Assembly: GCF_000980885.2 (NCBI RefSeq)
Contig: NZ_LBDA02000032.1
Coordinates: 28,894-92,893 of the forward strand
From: Streptomyces malaysiense
GTDB taxonomy: Bacteria > Actinomycetota > Actinomycetes > Streptomycetales > Streptomycetaceae
Length of the DNA: 64,000 nt
Direction of reading: 5' to 3'
The notes beneath the pieces are model-generated. The model had not been told where the DNA came from. It searched no databases and worked only from the letters and a program-made list of their open reading frames with translations. The position numbers and the translations under genes were made by a program. Each line of letters begins with the position of its first letter. Positions within the stretch are counted from its first letter, which is position 1. Below are positions 16,502-24,174 of this stretch, piece after piece.

Positions 16502-17418
16502 CGGCTCACCCCCCGCCGGGCGGCCGGGGCGAGCCGGACCGCGTGCTGTTCGGCGACCAGGACCGCGGCCGCGTCGATGATGTCCAGGTTGCCCGCGTAG
16601 GCGGGCAGCACCTCGCTGTCGGCGGTCACTTCGAGGGTGACGACGACCAGTTCGCCGCGCACGTCGCAGGTACGGACGCGGTAACCGGGCGCGAACTCCC
16701 GCACCCGCGCGGCCGCCTCGTCCACCACGGCCCGTACCGTCCCGGCATCGGCCCCGGGCGCCACCGCGTGCACGGTGGTACGGAAGGTCGCCGGGGGCAC
16801 GGCCGGGCTGATGTTGAGGATCGCCTTGGTGCCGCCCACGCCGGTGAACGCGGTGAGCGCCTGCTGGGTCGTCGCGACGTACTCGTCCAGGTTGAGCCGG
16901 GTGGCCCGGCCCGCGACGCTGCTGGCGACGGTCGAGACGACTTCGAGGTACCGCACGTCGAAGCGGTCGGCGAGGGCGTGCGCGACCGGGACCGACGCCT
17001 GGCCGCCACAGCTGATCAGGCTGACGTCGCCCTCGGGCGGCGCGTGCACACCGGTCACGGTCGGCACCACCATCTGCCCGATCTTGCTCGGCGTCAGATC
17101 GATCAGCAGCGTGTCGAACGACCGCAGCAGCCGCCGGTGTTCGGCGTGCGCCCGCGCGTTGGTGGCGTCGAAGACGACGTCGAAGGGGCGGGGCGCGGCG
17201 AGGACCGCGCCGATCCCGTCCGCGCTGGTCGGACAGCCCAGCCCGGCGGCGCGGCGCAGCCCCGCCGACTCCGGGTCGCGCCCGGCCACGAGCGTGCAGT
17301 CCAGCACGGGCGAACGGCGGATCTTGGAGACCAGGTCCTGCCCGATGGATCCGGTGCCGATGACGGCGACGGAGATGCCCGGGACGGTGTGCACGGCGCT
17401 GTCGTCGGTGACGATCAC
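16498..17418 (-). CDS. Acetaldehyde dehydrogenase, acylating (DmpF/MhpF/BphJ family)
   Basis: This NAD-dependent enzyme interconverts an aldehyde and its acyl-CoA. The Rossmann motif VIGTGSIGQDL sits at about 20-30. The catalytic cysteine lies in LISCGGQASVPV (Cys about 137), where classical members have TCGGQATIP. NLDEYVATTQQAL and the C-terminal GNLDIIDAAAV are typical of the family. Length is normal at 306 residues. The GTG overlaps the HpcH/HpaI gene stop by GTGA, and the ATGA to the aldolase gene keeps the pair together. In this operon it could supply acetaldehyde from acetyl-CoA for the aldolase, or turn an aldol-derived aldehyde into a CoA thioester for the alpha-oxoamine synthase. Confidence 0.9.
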   Translation of the reverse strand: MIVTDDSAVHTVPGISVAVIGTGSIGQDLVSKIRRSPVLDCTLVAGRDPESAGLRRAAGLGCPTSADGIGAVLAAPRPFDVVFDATNARAHAEHRRLLRSFDTLLIDLTPSKIGQMVVPTVTGVHAPPEGDVSLISCGGQASVPVAHALADRFDVRYLEVVSTVASSVAGRATRLNLDEYVATTQQALTAFTGVGGTKAILNISPAVPPATFRTTVHAVAPGADAGTVRAVVDEAAARVREFAPGYRVRTCDVRGELVVVTLEVTADSEVLPAYAGNLDIIDAAAVLVAEQHAVRLAPAARRGVSR

Positions 17419-18515
17419 CGCGCGGCCTCCGAGTCCGATACCCGGGGACCGGCCGAACCCGCCGCACCCGTACCCGCACCCGCCGCACCCGCACCGGCCG
17501 CACCCACGTGCCCCGGACCTGTATCGGTCGCTCCCGGGTCCGTGGCTCCCGGGTCCGTGGCTCCCGGGTCCGTGGCTCCCGGGTCCGTGGCTCCCGGGTC
17601 CGCGGTTCCCCTGGGGACGGTCTCCGGGGCCGCCGCCCGCGGACCCGCCGTCCGCGCGCCCGTCGGCGCGAACCGCGCGTGCCACGCGTCCCCGCGCTCC
17701 ACCGTCATCCGCGCCCGGCGGGCGAACGGCGGGCCGACCATGGCGCCGTCCAGCAGCGCCACACCGCCGTCCGCGGCCCGGACCGCCTCGGTGACCCGGC
17801 GCGCGCGGCGCAGTTCCGCCATGTCGGGCCGCAACGCCCGGTTGATCGCCGCGAGTTCGCTCGGATGCACCGCCACCTTGCCGTGGAAGCCCAGCTCCCG
17901 CACCCGCTCGATCTCCTCGGCCAGCACCTCGGGCGCGTCGAGCCGGAAATTGGCGGTGTCGACACAGGCGGTCCCGTACCGCGCGCAGGCGAGGGCCATC
18001 GCCTGACGGACGGCGAGGAGCCCGGCCCAGGTGATCTCGACGCCCAGGGTCGCGGCCAGATCGGCCGAGCCGAGGATCAGCCCGTCGGCGGCCTCGGCGA
18101 TGCCGTCCACGGCGCGGACGCCGGCCGGGGTCTCCAGCGTCACGTAGATCTCCGGGTGCGCCCCGGCCGTGGCGAGGGTGTCCCGCAGCAGCCTCACCTC
18201 GACGGATGAGTCCACCATGGTCATCACGACGATGCCGGGGCGGACCGGGGACTCGGCGAGCATCAGCAGGTCGCGTACGGCGTCCAGGGTGCCCAGCGGA
18301 TTGATCCGCACCGCGGTGTTGGCCGGGACCGGCGCCTTTCCCAGTGCCCTTCGGCACACCTCGCGCGCCGCCGGCCTGCCGGGCGGCGGAACGGCGTCCT
18401 CCAGGTCGATCAGATGCACATCGGCGTCGTACGACCACGCCTTGACGACCCGGTCCAGAGAGAGCGCGGGCGTGTACAGGATGCTGCGCGGCAGCGCCCG
18501 GGTGGCGTCCGTCAC
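17415..18515 (-). CDS. HpcH/HpaI-family CoA lyase/aldolase (CitE/malyl-CoA lyase type) with repeat tail
   Basis: Residues 1 to about 290 form a CitE-like TIM-barrel aldolase. LIDLEDAVPP carries the metal-binding acid, followed by RINPLGT, IYVTLETPAGV and KVAVHPSEL. Such enzymes condense an alpha-keto acid with acetyl-, propionyl- or malonyl-CoA to give a malyl-CoA-like product. The last 70 or so residues are an unusual low-complexity tail: about five copies of DPGAT followed by Gly/Ala-rich sequence, encoded by a 15-bp tandem repeat. The GTG overlaps the stop of the alpha-oxoamine synthase gene. With the MaoC hydratase and the synthase it matches the reaction logic for ketomethylene pseudodipeptides. 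The tail is probably a dispensable linker. Confidence 0.88.
   Translation of the reverse strand: MTDATRALPRSILYTPALSLDRVVKAWSYDADVHLIDLEDAVPPPGRPAAREVCRRALGKAPVPANTAVRINPLGTLDAVRDLLMLAESPVRPGIVVMTMVDSSVEVRLLRDTLATAGAHPEIYVTLETPAGVRAVDGIAEAADGLILGSADLAATLGVEITWAGLLAVRQAMALACARYGTACVDTANFRLDAPEVLAEEIERVRELGFHGKVAVHPSELAAINRALRPDMAELRRARRVTEAVRAADGGVALLDGAMVGPPFARRARMTVERGDAWHARFAPTGARTAGPRAAAPETVPRGTADPGATDPGATDPGATDPGATDPGATDTGPGHVGAAGAGAAGAGTGAAGSAGPRVSDSEAAR
17530..17604. repeat. 15-bp tandem repeat, five units
   Basis: Five head-to-tail copies of gctcccgggtccgtg lie here; the last differs by one base. They sit inside the 3' end of the HpcH/HpaI gene and encode a repeating DPGAT on the minus strand. 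Because 15 is a multiple of three, copy-number changes keep the frame. Confidence 0.95.
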
Positions 18516-19786
18516 AGTGCCGCCTCCCCGGGCGCGGGTATCGCGGGGCAGGCGCCGACCTCGGTGAGGACCGCGCACAGCCCCCGGATCTGCTCCTCGG
18601 TCTGGCCCGCGCGCATCATCACCCGCAGGCCCGCCGTGCCGCGGGCGACGATCGGGAAGAACACCGGGGAGACGTAGAACCCGGCCTCGAAGACCCGCCG
18701 CCCGGCCTCGATGACCGTCTCGTCGCTCATCGGCACCAGCCGGATCGGGTAGGTGCTGCCGGTCTGCGCGGTGTGCACCAGGGAGTCGAAGAGCTCGATG
18801 TTGCGGTACAACCGGGACTGGAGCGTGCTCAGTTCGGGTGTGCGGTGGATCTCGGCCGAGGCGAGGCCCGCGCCCACCGCGGCCGTGTTCAGCAACTGCG
18901 AGTAGTTCAGGGCGCCGCCGAAGCGCTCGATGATCCGCAGCGTCTCCTTCTCGTACCCGTCGAGCACGATGGCCGCGCCACTGGTGCCGAACGCCTTGTT
19001 CAGGGTGACCACCACGATGGTGCGTTCGTCCAGCACCGGGCTGTGCGTGCGGACGTAGCCGACGCCGCGCTCGCCGTAGGCCGACAGCGAGTGGGAGTCG
19101 TCGTAGTAGACCAGCAGGCCGTACCTGTCCTGGAGTTCGGCCAGTTCCTTGACCGGCGCGTAGCCGCCCAGGCTGTCGCTGCCGTCGCAGACGTAGGCGA
19201 CGCGCGCGTACTTCCTGCACGCGTCCTCGATGAAGTCGAGGTCGTGGTGGGGCGAGGTGACGACCTCGGTCTCGTCGGCGCACACGGGCTTGAGGTTCGA
19301 CATCGAGACATGGGCGTTCTTGTCGAAGACCATCAACGGCCGTGTGCCGTCGCCGAGATGGCCGGAGGCGATCAGCGGCAGCAGCCCGAAGGTGGCCGTG
19401 CTGGCCGCGATGGAGCACACCACGTGCGCGCCGAACAGCTCGCCGAGGGAGTCCTCCAGCTCCAGCATCGCGGGGATCTGCACCCGGCTGCGGGCGATGC
19501 AGTGGTCCAGGACGCCGTAGCGGCGCATCGCTTCGAGGCCGCCCTCGATCACCTTCGGATGGGAGTCCAGGTCGAGGTAGGAGCAGCAGCTGAAGTTGAC
19601 GAACTCGTGTCCGTCCGCGACGAAGTCGTGTCCGGCGGTGGTCCGCAGCACCCCGGAGTCCAGGTCGGCCACGATGCCGGCCAGACCGTTGCGCTCCGAC
19701 ATGTCCCAGAACTCGTTGCCGATGCCGATGAGCTTGTCGTTGTTGCGGTACCGGTGGGTGGGGGTGATGGTGATGCGCTCCGTCAT
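18512..19786 (-). CDS. Alpha-oxoamine synthase family PLP enzyme (KBL/BioF/SPT type)
   Basis: This 424-residue fold-type I PLP enzyme should condense an acyl-CoA with an amino acid with loss of CO2, giving an alpha-amino ketone. Landmarks are NFSCCSYLDLDSHP near 64, the substrate-binding stretch IARSRVQIPAMLELE near 98, YYDDSHSLSAYGERGVG (Asp 230, His 232) and TLNKAFGTSG with the Schiff-base Lys at about 264. The ATG overlaps the stop of the dioxygenase gene by ATGA. Next to a CoA-dependent aldolase and an acylating dehydrogenase, it is the natural step for making a C-C-linked (ketomethylene) pseudodipeptide. The CqsA/LqsA autoinducer synthases are relatives, so a small signalling ketone is an alternative product. 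Confidence 0.87.
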   Translation of the reverse strand: MTERITITPTHRYRNNDKLIGIGNEFWDMSERNGLAGIVADLDSGVLRTTAGHDFVADGHEFVNFSCCSYLDLDSHPKVIEGGLEAMRRYGVLDHCIARSRVQIPAMLELEDSLGELFGAHVVCSIAASTATFGLLPLIASGHLGDGTRPLMVFDKNAHVSMSNLKPVCADETEVVTSPHHDLDFIEDACRKYARVAYVCDGSDSLGGYAPVKELAELQDRYGLLVYYDDSHSLSAYGERGVGYVRTHSPVLDERTIVVVTLNKAFGTSGAAIVLDGYEKETLRIIERFGGALNYSQLLNTAAVGAGLASAEIHRTPELSTLQSRLYRNIELFDSLVHTAQTGSTYPIRLVPMSDETVIEAGRRVFEAGFYVSPVFFPIVARGTAGLRVMMRAGQTEEQIRGLCAVLTEVGACPAIPAPGEAAL

Positions 19787-20670
19787 GACGCCGCCTGTGC
19801 CGGTTCGTAGTTGTAGACGCCCTTGAGCTTGCGGAAGACCGCTGTGTAGACCGCCACCCCGAGCACGTACGGCCGGCGCAGGATCTTGGGGTCGCGCAGC
19901 CAGAAGTTCACGTTGATGTTCATCGCGTCCAGCGACTCCGCCTGGTGCCACCAGCCCAGCGGCAGATAGAGCATCTGCCCCGGCTCCAGGACCACTTCAC
20001 GACGCCGGGCGAGCTTCGCCGCGATCCTCGGGTAGCGCGTCCGGTCCACGTCGTCGAAGTCGAAGACCCGGGACTTGTCGCCGAACCCCTTCTTCAGCGA
20101 GCGCGGGTAGTACGCGCGCGAGCCCGGCGGTGCCATGACGAACCGTTTGCGGCCCTCCAGGGCGACGTTGAAGTTCTCCAGCTCGTCGAAGTGGCTCTGG
20201 GTGAAGACCCCGCGGTGGCTGATCCACAGGTTGGCCGCGTTGAGTGCCCGCCGGTAGTCGAACAGCTTCCCGGCGTCGAAGCCGAGGATCGCGTTGACGT
20301 CCGAGGGCCGGTCGCGGATGTTGGACACGACGCGGTTCCAGGTGCTCGCGTCGTTCTGGTACGCGTCGTCGGCGAAGAACTCGGCCAGCCGGATCTCCCT
20401 GGTGGTCCAGCGCTCGGGGTTCTTCTTGTCGCTGGGCTCGGTGAAAAGGGTCACCGGCAGCTCTCCGAGCAGCTCCGCCACGCCCTCCTTGCCCATGCCC
20501 TCGGTGCCCCCGGGCAGGGTGATGACGACGGGGACGTCCGCACGGATCAGGGCGTCCCGCCCGAAGGCCATGAACTCCTCGAACGACAGCCGGGGTACGG
20601 GCAGACCGCCGAGGCCGCTCTTCACCGGGTCAGGCTCGCTTGCGTCCACAACTCTTCCCTCTCCGCTCAT
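19783..20670 (-). CDS. JmjC/cupin_8-type Fe(II)/2-oxoglutarate dioxygenase
   Basis: This 295-residue cupin-like protein probably hydroxylates an amino acid or carrier-bound intermediate. The metal triad is visible: TQSHFDELENF gives His 160 and Asp 162, and LGWWHQAES gives His 242. RKRFVMAPPGSRAYYP and EPGQMLYLPLGWWH are typical of the cupin_8/JmjC group. The ATG at 20670 overlaps the transporter stop by ATGA and follows CAGGAACA. A GTG seven codons downstream, behind GGGAAGAG, is possible too. Beta-hydroxylation of a residue in the final product is the simplest guess. Confidence 0.85.
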   Translation of the reverse strand: MSGEGRVVDASEPDPVKSGLGGLPVPRLSFEEFMAFGRDALIRADVPVVITLPGGTEGMGKEGVAELLGELPVTLFTEPSDKKNPERWTTREIRLAEFFADDAYQNDASTWNRVVSNIRDRPSDVNAILGFDAGKLFDYRRALNAANLWISHRGVFTQSHFDELENFNVALEGRKRFVMAPPGSRAYYPRSLKKGFGDKSRVFDFDDVDRTRYPRIAAKLARRREVVLEPGQMLYLPLGWWHQAESLDAMNINVNFWLRDPKILRRPYVLGVAVYTAVFRKLKGVYNYEPAQAAS

Positions 20671-21920
20671 TGTTCCTGCACCGCCCATTCCGCGGCGGGC
20701 TCCACCGCGGGCCGCCCGGCGCGCAGGGCCGGCTGCCCCAGCACGGCCAGCGCCAGGGCGAAGAGGCCGCCGCCGACGCCCGCCCAGGCCCCAGAGGCAG
20801 ATCCGAAGGAGTCGGCCAGCCGGCCGCCCGCCGCGGTGCCGGTGGCGATACTGAGGGCACCGGCACTGGTGAGCCACGAGAATCCCTCGGACAGCGCGCC
20901 CTTGGGGCAGACCGATTCGAGAAGCGTGCTGCCCGCGATCAGCCCCGGCGAGATCGCGACCCCCGCGAGGACGGCGAGGAAGCCCATCGCGAGGGAGGAG
21001 GTGGCGAAGGCGAGGGGAAGCACCCCGAGCGTGAGCACGCCGCACGTGACCGTCAGCAGACGGGCCTGGGACAGCCGCCAGTTGACGGCGCCGTAGACGG
21101 CGCCCGCGATCAGGCTGCCCACCGAGATCAGGGCCAGGAACACCCCGCCGAGTCCCGCCGCGTGCCGCTCCTGGGCGAACGCGATCATCGTGACGTCGAC
21201 CGCGCCGAACTGGAAGCCCATCCCGGCGTAGCAGAGCATCAGGATCCACACGCCGGGCACCTTGATGGCGCGCCCGGTGGCACGTCCCGTCGCCCCCTGC
21301 GGGGCCGGCTCGGAGCGCCGGTGCAGGGCGACGGCCACGGACCCGGCCAGCGTCAGCAACCCGCAGGCGACCAGCCCGGCGGCCGGGTGCACGGCCGACG
21401 CCAGGACGGTGACCACGAGCGGGCCGAGCAGGAAGATCGTGTCGTCCAGGACGGACTCCATGGCGTACGCCGTGCGCAGCACGTCCGCCTCGACCATCGC
21501 CGCCCAGCGCGCCCGCATGAACGAGGTGAACGACACCGAGGTGCAGCCGGTGGCCACCGCCGCCAGGATCATCACCACCAGCGGTGCCTTCAGCGTGATC
21601 GCGAGGAGCAGCAGCGTCATGCCTCCGACGTGCGTGACACCGGCGGTCAGCAGCACCCGGCGCTGGCTGACCCGGTCGGCGGTGCGCCCGAGCATCGGGC
21701 TGACCACGCCCTGGGCCAGCAGCATGGCGGCCGCCACCGTGCCCGCCTCGGTCATCGAGCCGGTCATCGCGGAGATGAGCATCAGGATGCTGATGGAGCG
21801 CATCGCGATCGGGGCCCGGCCGACCACGCCCCACAGGGCCAGTGGCGCGGCGCCGGGTGACCTCAGCAGTCTCAGATAGGAACCGAACCCCGAATGCGAC
21901 CCCGAAACCGCTGCGGACAC
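20667..21920 (-). CDS. MFS transporter (drug-efflux type)
   Basis: This 417-residue major facilitator has about 12 hydrophobic segments and the loop GRTADRVSQRRVL between helices 2 and 3. It is the first gene of the seven-gene operon, read from a promoter seen at 22069-22097. The GTG start follows AGGAG. As the first gene, ahead of pathway enzymes, it probably exports the product and gives self-resistance. A second, unrelated-looking MFS exporter lies in the phosphonate operon (42929-44212). Confidence 0.9.
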   Translation of the reverse strand: MSAAVSGSHSGFGSYLRLLRSPGAAPLALWGVVGRAPIAMRSISILMLISAMTGSMTEAGTVAAAMLLAQGVVSPMLGRTADRVSQRRVLLTAGVTHVGGMTLLLLAITLKAPLVVMILAAVATGCTSVSFTSFMRARWAAMVEADVLRTAYAMESVLDDTIFLLGPLVVTVLASAVHPAAGLVACGLLTLAGSVAVALHRRSEPAPQGATGRATGRAIKVPGVWILMLCYAGMGFQFGAVDVTMIAFAQERHAAGLGGVFLALISVGSLIAGAVYGAVNWRLSQARLLTVTCGVLTLGVLPLAFATSSLAMGFLAVLAGVAISPGLIAGSTLLESVCPKGALSEGFSWLTSAGALSIATGTAAGGRLADSFGSASGAWAGVGGGLFALALAVLGQPALRAGRPAVEPAAEWAVQEQ

Positions 21921-22060
21921 AGCACTCCTGTCGGCATGGAATAGGCCATGTAGAAAGATCTGGCAAATTCGGGCAGGAAACTCGGTTCCGCCACATGTCG
22001 GGAAACTAAAAGCTTCCCCGCCGACCGTGCCGATCTGGTGCGCCCCCGCCCGCTGCCGTG

Positions 22061-22089
22061 CCGTGGTGATAGTAGGGTGATCACCACGG
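22061..22089. promoter_or_regulatory. Inverted repeat overlapping the MFS operon promoter (candidate operator)
   Basis: The perfect 10-bp arms CCGTGGTGAT and ATCACCACGG are separated by 9 bases. The repeat covers the -10 element and most of the spacer of the minus-strand promoter, an ideal position for a repressor. No regulator gene is adjacent, so the cognate protein is unknown. Confidence 0.65.
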
Positions 22090-22097
22090 GGTGTCAA
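22069..22097 (-). promoter_or_regulatory. Sigma-70-like promoter of the MFS-led operon
   Basis: On the minus strand TTGACA (22097-22092) is followed after exactly 17 bases by TACTAT (22074-22069). The -35 is a perfect consensus. Transcription would start near 22062 and leave a leader of about 140 bases before the GTG at 21920. The rest of the 339-bp divergent region has lower GC than the genes around it; I see no second clear promoter for the aminopeptidase. Confidence 0.65.
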
Positions 22098-22259
22098 CGG
22101 CTTATGTTCGTGGCCCGAGTTGGGAAATATGGCTCCGGTTCCGGGACGCGGATCCGGCTGTTCCGGACTTCCTGTGCGACGGTGATTTATTTCCCCATAC
22201 GATGACGGTCGGCCGCAGGTGAACGGGCGGTCCCGACCGAATCGACGCAGGAGGAAAAC

Positions 22260-23702
22260 GTGACCGAGCGGACGTCCCGCGCACCAGTCGAACAGCGGAA
22301 GAACGGCCTCGACCGCAGGATCAGCGACGAACTCGCCGCGAACATGAACGCGGGCTGGGACGACACCGAGCGCGACGACCTGGAGCCGATACCGCAGGCC
22401 GCCCACACCGCCCGCCGCCGCGCCGCGCTCTCCGCCCGCTTCCCCGGCGAGCGCCTGGTGATCCCGGCCGGCCGGCTCAAGGTCCGGGCCAACGACACCT
22501 ACTACCGCTTCCGGCCTTCCTCCGACTACGCCTACCTCACCGGCGACCAGACCGAGAACGGCGTGCTGGTCCTGGAACCGCGCGAGGACGGCGGCCACAC
22601 GGAGACCGCGTATCTGCTGCCCCGGTCCGACCGGGAGAACGGGGAGTTCTGGCTCTCCGCCCGCGGTGAACTGTGGGACGGCCGCCGCAACAGCCTCGCC
22701 GAGAACGCCCGACTCCTCGGCCTGCCCTGCGCGGACGTCCGCACCCTGCCGGACGCGCTGCGCGAGAGCACCGGGACGGTGCGGGTGCTGCGTGGCCACG
22801 ACACGGTGGTCGAGGACGCCCTCACCGACAAGGTGACCGCCGAACGCGACGAGGAACTGCGGGTGTTCCTCTCCGAGATGCGCCTGATCAAGGACGACTT
22901 CGAGATCGCCGACCTGCGCTTCGCCTGCGAGGCGACCGCGCGCGGCTTCGAGGACGTCGTACGGGTCCTGGACCGCGCCCAGGCCACGTCGGAGCGCTAC
23001 ATCGAGGGCACGTTCTTCCTGCGTGCCCGCGTCGAGGGCAACGACGTCGGCTACGCCTCGATCTGCGCCTCCGGCCCGCACGCGACCACCATCCACTGGG
23101 TGCGCAACGACGGCCCGGTCCGCCCCGGTGACCTGCTGCTGCTCGACGCCGGCGTGGAGACGCGGGACCTCTACACGGCCGACATCACCCGGACCCTGCC
23201 GGTCAGCGGCCGCTTCACACCGCTCCAGCGCAAGATCTACGACGCGGTGTACCAGGCCCAGGAGGCCGGTATCGCGGTGGTCCGGCCCGGTGCCGGGTAC
23301 CGCGAGTACCACCTGGAGGCACAGCGTGTGCTCGCCGAACACCTGGTCTCCTGGGGCCTGCTGGGCGACCTGTCGGTGGACAAGGTCCTGGAACTCGGCC
23401 TCCAGCGCCGCTGGACGATGCACGGCACGGGCCACATGCTCGGCATCGACGTGCACGACTGCGCCGCGGCCCGCACCGAGACGTACGTCGAGGGCACGCT
23501 GGAGCCCGGCATGGTGCTCACCGTCGAACCGGGCCTCTACTTCCAGGCCGACGACCTGACCGTGCCGGAGGAGTACCGGGGCATCGGCGTCCGCATCGAG
23601 GACGACATCCTCGTCACGGAATCGGGCAACGAGAACCTCTCCGTCTCCCTTCCCCGCCGCTCGGAGGAGGTCGAGGCCTGGATGGCGGGGCTCGGGCACT
23701 GA
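22260..23702 (+). CDS. pepP: Xaa-Pro aminopeptidase (aminopeptidase P, M24B)
   Basis: This 480-residue metallopeptidase removes an N-terminal residue preceding proline. The N-terminal creatinase-like domain (YYRFRPSSDYAYLTG) is followed by the pita-bread domain. The metal ligands are visible: LLLLDAGVETRDLYTADITRT (two Asp), MHGTGHMLGIDVHD (His), MVLTVEPGLYF (Glu) and VRIEDDI (Glu). The GTG has a strong AGGAGG site at 22249-22254. The gene is isolated, divergent from the MFS operon and convergent with the A-T NRPS gene. In the cluster it could trim a peptide or protect the producer by degrading one. Streptomyces also carry housekeeping copies, so a purely general role is possible. Confidence 0.93.
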   Translation: MTERTSRAPVEQRKNGLDRRISDELAANMNAGWDDTERDDLEPIPQAAHTARRRAALSARFPGERLVIPAGRLKVRANDTYYRFRPSSDYAYLTGDQTENGVLVLEPREDGGHTETAYLLPRSDRENGEFWLSARGELWDGRRNSLAENARLLGLPCADVRTLPDALRESTGTVRVLRGHDTVVEDALTDKVTAERDEELRVFLSEMRLIKDDFEIADLRFACEATARGFEDVVRVLDRAQATSERYIEGTFFLRARVEGNDVGYASICASGPHATTIHWVRNDGPVRPGDLLLLDAGVETRDLYTADITRTLPVSGRFTPLQRKIYDAVYQAQEAGIAVVRPGAGYREYHLEAQRVLAEHLVSWGLLGDLSVDKVLELGLQRRWTMHGTGHMLGIDVHDCAAARTETYVEGTLEPGMVLTVEPGLYFQADDLTVPEEYRGIGVRIEDDILVTESGNENLSVSLPRRSEEVEAWMAGLGH

Positions 23703-24174
23703 CCCGGGGGACGCGGCGGGCCCCCGCCCGCGCCGGGAACTGACGGGGCGGGTGCGGGCCGCCGGTCCCGAGGACCGGCGGCGCCCCGGCCCTCGGGCGC
23801 CGGGCGTCTGCCGGGCGAGGGCGCGGGTCCATGGCCCCGGCCGGGCCGCAGACCGGGCGCGATGTGCCGGCGGGCCGGCGGGAACCGTGCGATCGGGACC
23901 GGGCCGGCCCGGCGGCCGGTCGCGGGGGTCCGCCGGGCCGGGGCGCGGGCCGTTCAGCGGTCGGGCACCGGGGGCCGAACATCCGGCGGGCGCACCCCGC
24001 GCCCTCCGGCCCTCCGGCCGTGCGCGGCACCCCGGCGGACCCCCGCGCCCCGTACCCCCGACGGGCCGGTCGTCGCGGCTCGTGCCGCGCACCGCCCGCC
24101 CGCCGGGGCCCGCGCCCGCGGCCGGCCGGTCGCCATGGCCCGCGTCCCGCCCCGGCGGCGACGCCCCCGCGGCC
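23703..24174. other. Non-coding convergent intergenic region, very GC-rich
   Basis: These 472 bp lie between two convergent genes. The frames open here give Pro/Arg/Gly/Ala-rich sequence without family features, so I see no gene. Several GC-rich inverted segments could terminate both transcripts, but no single classical terminator stands out. Confidence 0.6.

Noticed and set aside
17530..17604. Tandem repeat as a CRISPR array or iteron origin
   Set aside because: The units are contiguous 15-mers without spacers, lie inside a coding region and keep the reading frame.
23752..24174. Possible small gene in the convergent gap after the aminopeptidase gene
   Set aside because: Every frame is Arg/Pro/Gly/Ala-rich, with no ribosome site or family similarity.
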